From NCBI GenBank assembly GCA_001662425.1, contig BDDC01000155.1, positions 58,860 through 96,461 of the forward strand: a stretch of 37,602 nt of DNA, given 5' to 3'. The position numbers and the translations under genes are program-made. Below are positions 11,401-22,141 of this stretch, in pieces (the stretch's first letter is position 1; every line of letters begins with the position of its first letter). The DNA comes from Chlamydomonas sphaeroides. Taxonomy: Eukaryota > Chlorophyta > Chlorophyceae > Chlamydomonadales > Chlamydomonadaceae. The notes under the pieces were generated by a model. That model was not told where the DNA came from. It ran no database searches and worked only from the letters and a program-made list of their open reading frames with translations.

Positions 11401-12709
11401 TGCCAAGGTGGACCTGGAGGACAACGACGGCTGCAGCGCGCTGTCGGTCTGCAGGTGGGGGCCCCTGTCGTGACCCGCCGGAACGCCGTGTGACGACCAG
11501 GGAAGGAGCTCGCTTCGCACGGTGCCCACGGGTTGCCCAAGGCGGCAGCTGGGCGGGCATGTGGATGCAGCGCACGCTGCTCTGTCGGCTATGCGTGCGT
11601 TGCGCACCCTTGGGGAGACAGCTCGTCGGCAGGACGCCGGCACGTCAGTTGCTTTCAAAGTATGGCCCGCGAGCACCGTGTCACTGCCACGCACCCGCAT
11701 TGTGGTCGCCCAGGTTCCACCCCGGCATCCAGGACCTCCTGCGCACGACGTACCACACCGGGAAGCGGCCATGTGAGTCAGCAGGGCGGGGGCTGCGCCT
11801 GGTCGCTTCGATCCCGGGGGGGGGGCATGTGTGCGGCAGCGCTATCGCGGGACTGCTGGGCGCTGAACCGTGACGTCCCTTCCAACCGCCGCGCGCTGTG
11901 CCCAGGCGTGGAGCGGCAGTGTGGGTCCTGCGGCAAGGCCGGTGCCACCCGCCCGTGCCCCGCCTGCGGCAGTGGGCCCGGCACCGTGCGCTACTGCGGC
12001 CGGTGGGTCCCTGCTGAAGTTGTGGAGGCGAAAAGATCGTCGTGCAGCGGTGTTGTGCAGCACGTGGACAGTCATGCTACCCGAGCGCGCTTGATGTGTA
12101 CCGCTCCAGCCCATGACCCTGTTCCGAATCAACACTGGCTTCAACCGCGCACTGTCTTCCAATGGCCCTGACCGCAGGGCCTGTCAGCTAGCACACTGGC
12201 CGTCACACCGCTCCGCCTGCAAGCGGCAACCCGCCTCCGGCCTGCCCTCGGGACCCGCATCGGCACCGCCAGCCCTCGCGGCATCCTCGGCGGCGTCCCC
12301 GTCGTCAGCGCCAACCACGCCGCGCGGCGCCGGCGCCGATGGCAAGGGCGCCCCAGCGCCCGTGTCCCGCATGTCTGCGCCAGCGGACCGCCCCGCAGCG
12401 CCACGAGCCGCGGCCTCTGGGGTCAAGCCAAGCCCGCGAGCTGCCTCGGCGGGTGCGGTCTCGGCGACCCGGAGCGCCGTCCGCCCGGCGGCAGCTGGCG
12501 GCGCGATTGCGCCCTCTGCGGTTCCGCAGCGCACCGCTGCTGCTGTGCGGGCCGGAGCCACCGGGAGCACCAAGGCGCCAGCGTATGGGCTCGCAGCGGC
12601 GACCTCGGCTGCGGCCACCGACGCCTGGGTGGCGTCGCTGAGGCCGGCGTCGGCGCGCCCCGCCGAGCCGGCCTCCATGCCGCGGGCCGCCTCACCGCGG
12701 CGGAGGTAG
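8474..12709 (+). CDS. TPR, ankyrin-repeat and MYND zinc-finger protein
   Basis: Twelve exons: 8474-8580, 8700-8873, 9079-9169, 9455-9529, 9717-9790, 9999-10095, 10328-10451, 10847-10916, 11326-11454, 11714-11772, 11906-12002 and 12178-12709, giving 542 residues. Residues 10-124 form TPR-like helix pairs (HEEALQLANRALAMCPASAF, then WTEALDAAERCLTADPRCARG). Residues 207-313 hold three ankyrin-type repeats, recognisable from LRRLLQYGVRVDGKDAAGWTAL, ALIAAGADVDARD and RLLLSYGAKVDLEDNDG-type segments. Residues 339-380 are a complete MYND finger: Cys 339, 342, 351, 354, 364, 368, His 376 and Cys 380, with the typical YC, CQ and HW positions. The tail (about 385-542) is low-complexity Ala/Ser/Pro. TPR, ankyrin and MYND domains all bind proteins, so an adaptor or co-chaperone role is likely, but the partner is unknown. 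Intron 3 (9170-9454) starts with GC. Exon 6 to 7 is the least certain junction. Confidence 0.85.
10461..10550 (+). repeat. Nine 10-bp tandem repeats in an intron
   Basis: Nine consecutive units of TGACAGTCCG and close variants (TGACCGTCCG, TGACGGTCCG, TGACAATCCG) occur with an exact 10-bp period. They begin about 10 nt after the donor of intron 7 in the TPR-ankyrin-MYND gene. They are not coding in the model. Confidence 0.93.
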
Positions 12710-13997
12710 AGGCGCGGCGGGCGCTAGGAAGCGGCCCCGGCGCCGCGCTACATATTCTGCAGCTTCTTCTCCAGGCAACATGACCTCGGCATGACGGCCT
12801 GGCGGTGACACATGGGGCCTCATCCAGAACGGGAAAAGGGGCGTTGGCCCCACCCAGTCCTTCGCGGCGGGGCCTACGCCCAGAATCCATGTCAAGATAC
12901 TCACGCCGGCTACCGGAAGTCCCTTGTGCATGCGCGTGGAAATCGCATCAAGGTGCGTCCCAAGCGCGGAAGGCAGCGGCCAGCACGGGCGCCGGCGCCG
13001 GTCGTCGCCGCATGTCACGCGTGGCCTCGTTCCCACCTCGGCGGTGCACACCCATGCTTCACTTGTGATGACGTGATCATCAACCGGCCGCCACAGCCCT
13101 CCTCCCTACTCCCAATGCTGCCCTCCCGCACTGCCCTCTTGTCCCCGCCTCGGCGGTGCGCACCCACGCAGCCGTGCGGCTGACGTCGTAGCCCCGGTTC
13201 GGCTTCCGCCAGTGCGCCTGGCTTTGCTGCCGGGTTGCATGAGCGCCGATGGCCCCCACCCCGTCGCAGGTTGGAAGCGCGGCACCCCCGTGGCTTGCAC
13301 TACAAGGCATCCGGTTGGCGCCTGGATGGCGCCTAGGTGGCGGCAAAGGCGCCGCAGCCCAGAGCGTGGCGCTCGCACCGGTCGCTGTGCGATGCGGCCA
13401 GCCAAGCGTCACCCCCCGCCAGCCGCAGGTGATTGTGGGTTTGCACCTCTGCGCTGGGACCCAGACCGCGGGGAGCACTGAGCGGGTGCTGCGCCTGGGG
13501 CCGGAGTCAGTGTGACTATGGTAACTGACGAGCTGCGGTCCCTGTGGCGCCCTCCGCTGCAGTGGGAGCAAGAGCGTGCCCTGCTGCCCTGGGGCCCAGC
13601 TGCCAGTGATGGCGGTTGTCTCAGGTACCTCTCACTGACTTCCACGCTGGTTCTACAATAAAAGGGGCCCGGCTACGCAGGGCGCGCTCTCCTCTCCTCG
13701 GGCGGGGACACTTGGGCTACTGGCGGGCTGCTGCTAGCTGCTGCGTGCTGCACCGTCACACGTGCCAGTCTCGCGCGTGTGCTGCGATGTTGCGGCCGCT
13801 GTTGGTCGCACCCAGGGCGATAGCACCGCTGGGTACCGCAGCTGCGCGGTGCTGGTGGCGGGCGAGGTCTGGCATGGCTGGCAATGCGAGGCGGCGGAGC
13901 GGCGGCGGCCGGCGGGGCGCCGTGCGTGTCGGCATTGTGTAGGCGTTAGGCGGCTGTGGGTGGCGGCCAGCAGGGGGCCGAGCATGTCACAACGCCC

Positions 13998-14002
13998 ATT
14001 AC
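13998..14002 (-). terminator. Putative polyadenylation signal TGTAA for the hydrolase gene
   Basis: The plus strand reads TTACA. This is the first minus-strand TGTAA below the hydrolase stop codon, about 540 nt downstream, and it lies 26 bp from the opposing signal of the plus-strand gene. Confidence 0.55.
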
Positions 14003-14027
14003 ATCCTCTCAGCCGGCACTCACGTCC

Positions 14028-14032
14028 TGTAA
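14028..14032 (+). terminator. Putative polyadenylation signal TGTAA for the TPR-ankyrin-MYND gene
   Basis: This is the first plus-strand TGTAA after the stop at 12709, which implies a 3' UTR of about 1.3 kb. It is based on motif and position only. Confidence 0.5.
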
Positions 14033-14538
14033 AGTAAACGCCATGGCTCCACCTTTCTGGCAGCAGCGCCAGGCTCCGGCATCGCAGGAGAGCGTCTCTG
14101 TTCACGAGCCGCCACCGCCCCCTGCCCCCGCCCGGGCAGCGCAGCCCTCCACCCACTCGAAGCTCAGCGCACACAGGCGCATCTCACAGGTCTAGCTTCT
14201 CACTCTCACGGCGGTCACACTGTTCATCACCTGCCCGCAGCTCGCTGCTCGTAGCTGCCGCACTCTGCGCACGCCCCTTCGCCATATCCCGTGTCGCCTA
14301 ATGCGTCCATGCCCGCTACAACGATCAGCACTACAGGTGCTCAGCTGCCTCACGCCGCTGGCACTCTGCCACCACATCACTGCACACTATCGTCAACCGA
14401 CACCATCAGCAAAAATGCAAACATGCAGCGAGGCTAGCCAGGTCATCGCACACCCCAGGCGACGAGTATCAACTCCAATTTTCCCCTCTAATAATTCCCC
14501 AGCTCTCTCTCAGCCCCTCGCGCGCGCACACGCGACGA

Positions 14539-17034
14539 CTACCGCTCGCTCGCCGCCGAGCCCACAGCGACCACGGCCGGCTCCGCCGCCTTGACGCCCG
14601 CGAAGGCCAGGATGCTCTCGGCCGCCAGCTGCGGCTGCTCCAAGTGCGCGCAGTGGCCGCAGCGCTCCACCCACTGCAGCGTGCAGCTGGGCAGCGTGTC
14701 CTGGAAGCGGGCCGCGTACGAGGGCTCCAGGATCTCGTCGTTGCGGCCCCACATGACCAGCACGTCCTGGGCGATCTGCGACAAGGCACACGATCTTGTT
14801 GAAGCGGCAGGCGGGTTAACGGCACGCGCGTGTCAGCGGCTGGCTCGAGCTTGCAGTAGTTCCAGGAGCAGCCACAGCCATCCAGCTGATGCCGCAGTCC
14901 GCCCCCGCTATTGGCCCCCACCTGGCTGATCTTGCTGCTGATGGCGTAGCCGCCGCTGCGCATCCAGGCGATGTTGGCGTCCTCCCAGCCGGGCTGGTGC
15001 GTGTGCAGCCGGCCGATGCGCATCGCGTCCTGAGGAGGGTGGGTCGGCGGCGGCGGGCGCGTTGCGGTTACCGTTATGGGCGCACCACGCGCCGAGCGCA
15101 CGATGTAGGGGATGGCGGGCTGCCTGCTGTTGGCACGCGTGTAGAACAGCCCGCGCCCTTGGTGCACGAACACCCATGCACCCCAGCGCCGGCTCGTCCC
15201 CGGCCTCGCACCAGGGTGGCGAAGCGCTCCTTGTCAAAGTAGGCCATCTGCGATCGGAGCCGGCCAGGGCAGGCGGCAGGGAGGCGGCAGGGCAGGCGTG
15301 GGTCAGCACGTGCGCCGTCAGCCGGAACCGCGGGTCGGTGTGTGACCTCCCAACGCCAGCCCAACGCCCAACAAGCCCGCCAGGCTCTCCGGTACGCCAC
15401 GGTATGCCCGCATATCGGGCTGGCGCCCGGACGCAATCCGCACGCGACCAGCGCACAGCGCGCCCTCATCGCACGGCCGCCGCCCGGCCCCTCGCACCTT
15501 GTTAGCGGCCTGCCTCAGGGGCACACTCTGCAGCAGCTTGACGCCCAGCCACAGCAGCCCGCGCGGCGCGGTGCCCATGGGCCCGATGCCGTCAATAAAG
15601 CCCTGGCGGCAGGGCAGGGGGAAGGTAGGGCAGGCGGGCGGGTGGGCAGGCGGTCAGTGGGCAACCTACAAGCCTTTGCCCTTCGCCGCGTGATGCGGGG
15701 ACTGGATGCAGCCCGACTGGCGAGCTGCGGTGCAGTGACAGTCTGGCGGCGGTGGGGGTATGCCGAGGGAGTAGCGAACTAGTCAGTCGCAAATCAAGCC
15801 AGAAGCTCGGGCCCAACGCTGAAAACGCCAACCCCAGCGGCGGTGGGTTGTGTGTGCGCGGATGCCTTTGCCGCCGTGCCAGTCGCAGTCGTGGACCGCA
15901 CTGTGCGATGCGGTGGGCGCACCTGTGCGTCGATGAGCACGATGGACTTGACCATCTGTGGAGGGCAGCGGGTGTGGGACATGGGCGTGCATTCGGCAGG
16001 GCGCGAGGGAGGGGATGGATCCGCACCTGCGCAGCGAGCGAGTGCGTCGGCAGGGCCATGGACCCTCCTGCCCATGCAACCCGGTCGCCCTCTGCCGTCA
16101 CACGTCAGCCTCTGACGCTGCAGCCCCGCCCGGCCCCGCGCGATGTCCCCATCCGACAGGCCGCAGTGCTCCATCTGTCCTGTTGCTCTCCATGCCCCTC
16201 CCCCAAAAACGCTGCTCTCCCTCCTCTCTCCCGCCCACCTCGGGGTACGTGTGGGCAAAGTCCAGCGCCTTGGCTCCCCCCAGCGACGCCCCCACCAGCA
16301 CCACCGGCCGCCCGTCCGTGTGCTCCGCCAGGAAGGCGCGCATGTGCTCGGCCTTGTCCTCGGGCCGGATCACCAGCGAGCGGTCCGCCGCAAAGGGCGC
16401 CGGGTCGGTGAAGCCCCAGCCCACCTGCGGCGGGGCGGTCCGTGGGTGCGTGTGTGCAGGTGACGCGGCGCTGGGGCTGGGCGCCGCGCTCCAGGAAAGC
16501 AGCACGGCCCGCAATGCCGCAGCCTCTTGAGGAAGCTGCTGAGATAGCGCGGGTGCAGGTCACTGCGCACACGTACCAACAGCCCCCAAACCCCCCACGC
16601 CCCCACCCAAACCGGTGCCCCGGGGGCCGCACCAGGTCGAGGGCGTAGGTGGGCGCCTGCTCCGCCAGCAGCGGGTACAGCCGCCTGAACTCCATGCACG
16701 ACGAGTCGAAGCCGTGCAGCAGCACAAAGGCCGGCGCGTCGCTGGGGTAGCGCGCGAGCTCCTCCGCGCTGGGCCCGACGAAGGCAGTCTGGATGGTGGG
16801 GGAGCCGGCCATGCTGCGGACGGGCACCGGCACGCGGCGCATCGCCGCGGCCATGGACAGAGCTGCGGGCTCCTCAATCTCAGCTACTTGCGGAGGGATG
16901 AAGGATGCGGGCTGCGGGCGCGCAGAGGCTTGTGCCCTCGCGGCCATCCGCGCCATCATCCGACGTGCGGCGGGCGCGCGCACCCTGCCAGGCGCCGCAT
17001 AACGAGCACCACGGCCCGAGCAGAGCTGCTGCAT
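14539..17034 (-). CDS. Alpha/beta-fold hydrolase, probably plastid-targeted
   Basis: Seven exons on the minus strand: 17034-16633, 16424-16239, 15955-15923, 15602-15498, 15247-15212, 15029-14922 and 14775-14539, giving 368 residues. Residues 1-45 are rich in Ala, Arg and Ser and look like a transit peptide. An upstream in-frame ATG at 17079 would add 15 residues and cannot be excluded. The core has the oxyanion loop HGFDSS at 107-112, the nucleophile elbow GASLGG at 179-184 (Ser181), MWGRNDEIL with the acidic residue Asp303, and RCGHCAHLEQP with His331. This makes a complete Ser-Asp-His triad, with a cap region of about 205-290. The arrangement resembles plant and algal plastid hydrolases of the epoxide-hydrolase/haloperoxidase type; the substrate cannot be read from sequence. 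All six introns are phase 0, and exons 3 and 5 are only 33 and 36 nt. It is in tandem with the SEX4-type gene upstream. Confidence 0.88.
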
Positions 17035-17600
17035 CGTGGATTTGTGGGTCGCACGGAGCGCTCGGCGCAGATAGCGCAAGCTCAGAAGCTCCCTTCAGCA
17101 AAGCGTTATAGGATTGCTCAGGCGATTATGTGTGCTGTTCAGCGATGCGAAGCGACAAGCGTGCGCTGATCCGCAACTGAGCAGCGGGTACTTGGCGCAA
17201 GGAAACAGCCAACCACAGTGCCACAGCCGAGCGTAAACACGTTTCACCAGTTTTTCAACGTCACATCAAGCATCACAGCGTAATCGGCTCCGGGGTTCGG
17301 GACACGAACCCTTGCCCCGGCCCAACCGCTGGTCGCCGAGAACAGCGCGAGGAGGGGGAAACCTCCCCTGTTCGGGCGAGCAGGGGAGAACCTCCCCTGA
17401 GCACGAGAATCTCACGCCCCCACAGTTTTCACGCCACATCTTGAGCTTTTTTGAGCCTTTGAGCTTTCCGCTATCACCCCACATCCAGATCGCACGTTCG
17501 CTCGCGGGCAATGCGCCCGGCTGCCAACTCACGCACCCCCGGCGCCCGCCACCCTCCTCCCCGCGCCGGCCCCTCACGGCAGGGCAGAGCATCCCCTGCC
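17035..17600. other. Spacer between the SEX4-type gene and the hydrolase gene, with hairpins
   Basis: No gene is seen. It carries the 3' UTR of the SEX4-type gene and the promoter and 5' UTR of the hydrolase gene, both on the minus strand. No minus-strand TGTAA was found, so the end of the SEX4 transcript is unknown. A run of small hairpins lies at 17349-17400. Confidence 0.5.
17349..17400. repeat. Nested short hairpins and direct repeats in the SEX4-type 3' UTR
   Basis: CTCCCCTG at 17363-17370 and CAGGGGAG at 17381-17388 form a perfect 8-bp stem around a 10-nt loop. CCTCCCCTG recurs at 17391-17399, and GGAGGGGG at 17351-17358 can pair with the first CCTCCCC. Two or three mutually exclusive stems are therefore possible in the RNA of either strand. 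Confidence 0.7.
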
Positions 17601-20600
17601 TCACGGCAGCTTGTCCTCCGCCACCCACGCTGGCGTGGCCTCCGCCGCGGCCGCGGCCCCCGCCTCCCCGTGCACGGCTTCGTGTGTAGCCCAGGGGCAC
17701 AGCATGTGCTGCAGCTCGGCGCGCTCCTCGGCCGTGAGGTCGCCGCCGGGCGCCAGCAGCCGCATCTGGGCCAGCATCAGGTGGTCCGGTACGGAGCGGC
17801 CCAGCACCTGGCGGGGGGCGGGGCGGGACAGGGGGCGGTGAGCGCGCTGGCTCGCAAGCCCGCAGGCCGCAGTGAGCGGGCGATGGCGCCGATGCGGTGC
17901 GGCCCAGCAGCTCGTGGTGGTGAGAGCGGGGCCTTGCAGCGGTGCCGCAGGGGAAGGGCGCACACGGCGGTAGGAAGGCGGTATGACAGGGCACCGACGA
18001 ACGACCATGTGGCGCCATGGGCCGAGGGCAGCGTTGCGCGGCTGCTTCCTTGCCTATCCCTCGCCGTCTCCCCCCCCGGACCCCCCCGATGCGCCCCCCC
18101 TGCCCGGCCCCGCACCTCGATGTAGTTGTTGGTGTTGTTGCCGTCCTGCAGCGTGGGGTGGTCGATGGAGTAGGTCCAGTTGCCGTCCACCACGAACTTG
18201 TAGGGGTACTTGCCTGGCGGGCATGGGAGGCGGGGCCAGGTGGAGGCGGGGGTGGTTGACAAGGGCAGTGTGCCGGCACAGCCACAAGGAGGCGGCAGGG
18301 GCTGGCAGACAAGCGCCCAGCGTGCCAGCCCTGATGCCAACTCCCGGCCCGGTCCCCAGCACGGGCTGTCCCCCATGGATTCCGCCCAGCTCCTCCCCTT
18401 CCGCCCATCTCTGCGCTGTCCCCCTTCCGCCCCCCCCCTTAGGCCCCTGCCGCACCCGGCTGCAGCGTGCGCCGGAGCACCAGGCGGCCGGCGGCGTGGT
18501 CGACCTCCAGCGGCAGCTGCTGGTGCCAGCCCACGTCCAGGCCCGCGATCTGGCGAGGGAGTGGGGGCGAGCGCAGGGCCTGGTGGCAGGCAGGTCGCTT
18601 GCCGTCCCCATGGCGCAGCAAACCTACGCTACCCTCCCTTTCCCTCGGTCCTCCCCCCTTGCCCCTGTGCCCTCGGGCCTCAGCCAGCAACCCTCTTGCC
18701 GCATTACCCCGGGGGGCACTCGCTCCTCTTCCCCCATTCTGCCCCACCCCACACCTCTTCGCTCTCCGCCTCCCCCCCCTCCCCCCACCTTCCAGTCGGT
18801 GTAGGTGCCCATGCGGTACACCCCGATGGTCACGGGCACCGGCTCAGTGCCCACCAGCAGGTCCACCGTGGCGCTGCGGATGGCCTGGTGGAGGGAGGTG
18901 CGGGGGAGGGGCTGGGGCGGACAGGAAGCGGGGGCCCGCTGAGCCGGACGACACGCGACCCCCTGAGTGACGTGACACACGCCTCACGAAACCCCTCTTG
19001 CGGCCTCTACGCGTGCAGCGACTCGGGCCGCGCTCCGCCCCCACTGTCTCCAGCCTTCCGCCCGCACACTCCCTGGCACTAGGCGCGCGCTAGCTGTGCT
19101 GCGGCCGCACCTCGATGCGCGGGCTGCACATGCGCTTCGACCGCAGCATGTCGTACGCGGCGTCCAGCTGGTGGCCCCGCAGCCAGAACATGTAGGCCAG
19201 CGCCGTGGCGGGGGCGCGGCCCATGCCTGGGGTGGGAGGGGGCGAGGGGGCAGGGGGGGCCAGGGTGGTGGGGGTGGAGGAGGCGAGGAGCAGAGGGGTT
19301 GCCGGTGGTGGGCGCGCTTGGCCATGCCTGCCTTGTGGCAGGGAGGAGGCGCGCACGAGGAGGCGGCGCCGGGAGGGAGGGGGCCTGGCGCTGGCGGTAG
19401 CGGGGCGCGAGACCGTGCCGTGGGCGAGGTTGTAGCTTCCGGTACTGGCGGCCGACGGCGCCCTGGCCGCCCACCCCGGGCGCTGCTGGCGCGGTGGGCC
19501 GGGCTCACCGGCGGTGCAGTGGATGTAGATGGTGCCGGCGGAGGGGTCGTGCTCGCGAGCCAGGCGCGTCACAGCCTGCACGGCAGCAGCGCGTGTCAGC
19601 GCAGTGCCCCGGGCTGGGGCTTTGCAGCGCAGTGCCCCGGGCTCCTCTCCCCGGGCGCTGGCGCCCAGGCAAGCAGGCGGGGCCCGACCTCGCCAGCCAG
19701 CCGCAGCCCAGCAGCGAGGGCGCAGTGCCGCAGGCAGAGTTCCTTCCGCAGGGCGCCGGCGCCTACGCTCACTCACTCGCAACAGCTGCTGCCCCGGCCG
19801 CCGAGCCTGCCCTTGGGTCGCCCCCACACCCACACGAGCGGCCCACCTTGGGAAGCTTGCGCCGCAGGTCAAAGGGGTCAAAGTCGCGGATGGGGAAGCG
19901 CACATGCTTGATGTCGCCGCGCTCCTCGCAGCGCGCCTGGCCGCGGTATGGGGATCGGCAGCGGGCGCGTGCTAGCTGAGTTCACGTGTCCGATGACGGC
20001 GCGGATGGGCATGGTGCCCAAAACCAGGAATCGCGCCATTCGCGTTCGCTTATCTGTTGGGCTCCGGCCGGCGCCGCGCATCACCCTGCCCCGCACCCTG
20101 CCGCTCCCTCCTCCCACCGGGATGGCGGCGCTGTTCAGGTCGAAGTCTATCATACTAAGTCATCATAGTTCCACCATACGTACGACATGGCTGATGCAGC
20201 GATCCGGCAACCCTCCCCACCTGGATGGCTGTGATGTCGAGGTTGAAGTAGGCCATGTCGGGGTCCTCCTGCAGCGGGTGCGGGTGGGGTTGCGAGGCCC
20301 ATGGCGGCACCGCACGGTGAGAGAAGGTGAGAGAAGGCGCCAGCGGTGCGCGCGAAGGCTGGGCGCGACGCGAAGGCGGCCGGCGGCTGCAGCCGCTGCG
20401 CCGGCGTTGACCGGCTAGCCGCAGATGCGCAGTAGGCCGCGCCGCTGCCGCTGCCTGGCGCACCTGGAGGCAGAACACCGTGCGCACGTTCTCCTTCTCG
20501 GCCAGCATGTCGATGTCTGCGGGCGTCTGCGGGCGGCGGGCGAGCAGGGGCAGCCGCATGACCTCGAGCCGGTCTGCGCGGCATGGGGGGGGGCGGCACC

Positions 20601-21720
20601 ACGGGGGCTGCCCCGCTCCACATGGGCGGGGCGCTGCAGCCGTACGTCCGCGGTCAGCGGCGCTAGGCCCAAGAGGGGCGGTCGTGTCCCCGAACAGCGC
20701 CGTACGTCGGCCCCCCTCCTGCGGCCCCGCTTCTGCCGCCCATGCGCATGCAACTGCGTGCGCTGCCGTGTCATGGCACGGCACCTGCGGGCAGGAGCCG
20801 ACGATGATGTCGGGCGTGATGCGGTTGTAGTTGATGCCCAGCTCGTGGCGGTAGGTGAGCGAGGCGCCCATCTTCTTGCTCATGTCCTCGCTGGGGGTGG
20901 GGGAGGGCAGAGGGTCGAGAGGAGGGAGAGCAGAGGGGTGGAGGGGAGGGGGAGGGAAGGCGGGCGGGCGGGCGGGAGGGGAGAATGGGTGCAGAGCAGG
21001 AGGGGCTGTGGGCGAGCCGGAGGTATCGTAGGCAAGCGGGTGGGGTGCCAGAGGGTTCTGGCAACGGGCAGGCAGGCCGTGCGCCGGAGTCCAGCTGACA
21101 TGGCGTACAATCGCCTGTCCGGGCTCGCTGGTGTCAGCGTGTTGGGCCTTGGGTGCCGGCCGGCGGTGCGGCAGCCAGCTGACGCCGCAGCGCTCGGCGC
21201 CCACCTGTACTCCTCGCTCTTCTTCTCGGTCGCCGGCTCGGTGGCGGCCGGCTGGGCGTCTGGCGTGGGGAGGGCGGGGAGACGATGAGCGCTGTGACGG
21301 ACGGGTGCGGGCATCGGCATGCAGAGGGCGGCACGTGGCGGGGGCAGCTTCTGTCGCCGTGGGCACCACATCGCTCCGTCTCACGAGCATGGAGGCTGCG
21401 TCTCGCACCTGGCTTGGCCGTGGCAGAAGGCGTGCAGCCTGCAAGCAAGGACGGCGGTTGTTGACGGGAGCGCTCAGTTTCTTGACGAGGCAACCCTGGG
21501 CCCCGGGAGACCGCAGGTTTGACCTGAAGCGCATCTCACCTGCTGAGAGTAGCCGTGCCGATCCATGCACATGCCTTGGAGCTGGCGCAGGAAGGGGTGC
21601 TGCTGCCGCGGCACGGCGCAGGTCAGGCCGCCTGCGAGGAGCACGCCGCCGGCGTGGGGTTTGCCCGACACCAAGGCTGGGCCTGCCGCCTGCCGCCTGC
21701 CGGTGCAATAAGTAAGCCAT
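17601..21720 (-). CDS. SEX4: SEX4-type phosphoglucan phosphatase (plastid)
   Basis: Twelve exons on the minus strand: 21720-21540, 21259-21205, 20890-20785, 20526-20464, 20268-20221, 19936-19847, 19575-19509, 19226-19111, 18884-18789, 18549-18456, 18213-18116 and 17807-17601, giving 406 residues. SEX4 removes phosphate from starch glucans in the plastid so that amylases can degrade them. Residues 1-60 are an Arg/Ala/Pro-rich transit peptide. The phosphatase domain spans about 85-255: LTYRHELGINYNRITPDIIV, then RDFDPFDL with the likely general acid Asp169, and the loop HCTAGMGR with Cys201 and Arg207. A CBM48 glucan-binding module follows (about 258-338, with GLDVGWHQQLPLE, YPYKFVVDGNW and NNTNNY). 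The order phosphatase then CBM48 and the intact Cys/Arg fit SEX4 rather than LSF2, which lacks the CBM. Residues 339-406 are a C-terminal tail longer and more Ala-rich than in Arabidopsis. Confidence 0.93.
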
Positions 21721-22141
21721 GTACTTGCGATCTGCTGGTTACCTGCAAGGCGCCTGGTTGCCTGCGAGCTGGCCCATGCCCACGCCTCTGACAGGCGCCA
21801 TGGGGCGCGGATAGCACTCTGAGAGAGCCGCGAGCAGGTATCGGCAAGAGACGTGAGCGAAGTATCGATCTGGTGTGTATGCAGCGTGACGCACCTCTGC
21901 CACATCCAAAAATCGCAGCATCCGAGACGTAACAGCAATCGCCCCTAAGAGAACCGCCGCGCCAGGACTACACCCATTCACAGGCTCTGTACATACATAC
22001 ACACCCGAGCTGCGTTTGACTGCAAGGACAGACAGCTGCAACTGCATGCGAACCCCACTTTGCAAACTTTGGGAAACGGGCCACCGCGGCACAGCTCTCC
22101 CTTGCTATTAGGGCTCGTCAATGTAGCCGCCGCACGCCAGC
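21721..22141. promoter_or_regulatory. Putative bidirectional promoter of the SEX4-type and DPM1 genes
   Basis: The 421 bp between two divergent start codons (21720 minus, 22142 plus) must hold both promoters and 5' UTRs. It is less GC-rich than the flanking coding sequence. I see no clear TATA box; ATACATACATACAC-like TA-rich sequence lies near 21991-22003. Confidence 0.5.

Larger units (their letters stand above)
12710..14538. other. Convergent intergenic region, two overlapping 3' UTRs
   Basis: I see no gene here. The plus-strand TPR-ankyrin-MYND gene and the minus-strand hydrolase gene point at each other. The first plus TGTAA after the former is at 14028, and the first minus TGTAA after the latter is at 14002-13998, so the two transcripts probably overlap slightly. 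There are two imperfect direct copies of CCTCGGCGGTGCACACCCAT at about 13036 and 13147. Open frames in the region have no domain signal. Confidence 0.6.

Noticed and set aside
12710..14538. Possible extra gene between the convergent genes
   Set aside because: I looked for phase-consistent exons on both strands and found only short frames without domains; long 3' UTRs ending at the TGTAA signals explain the interval.
21134..21493. Alternative N-termini for the SEX4-type protein, such as an ATG at 21371
   Set aside because: The first exon at 21720-21540 has a strong GTGAGA donor, the exact phase needed to join 21259, and a transit-peptide composition. The alternative reads through the intron.
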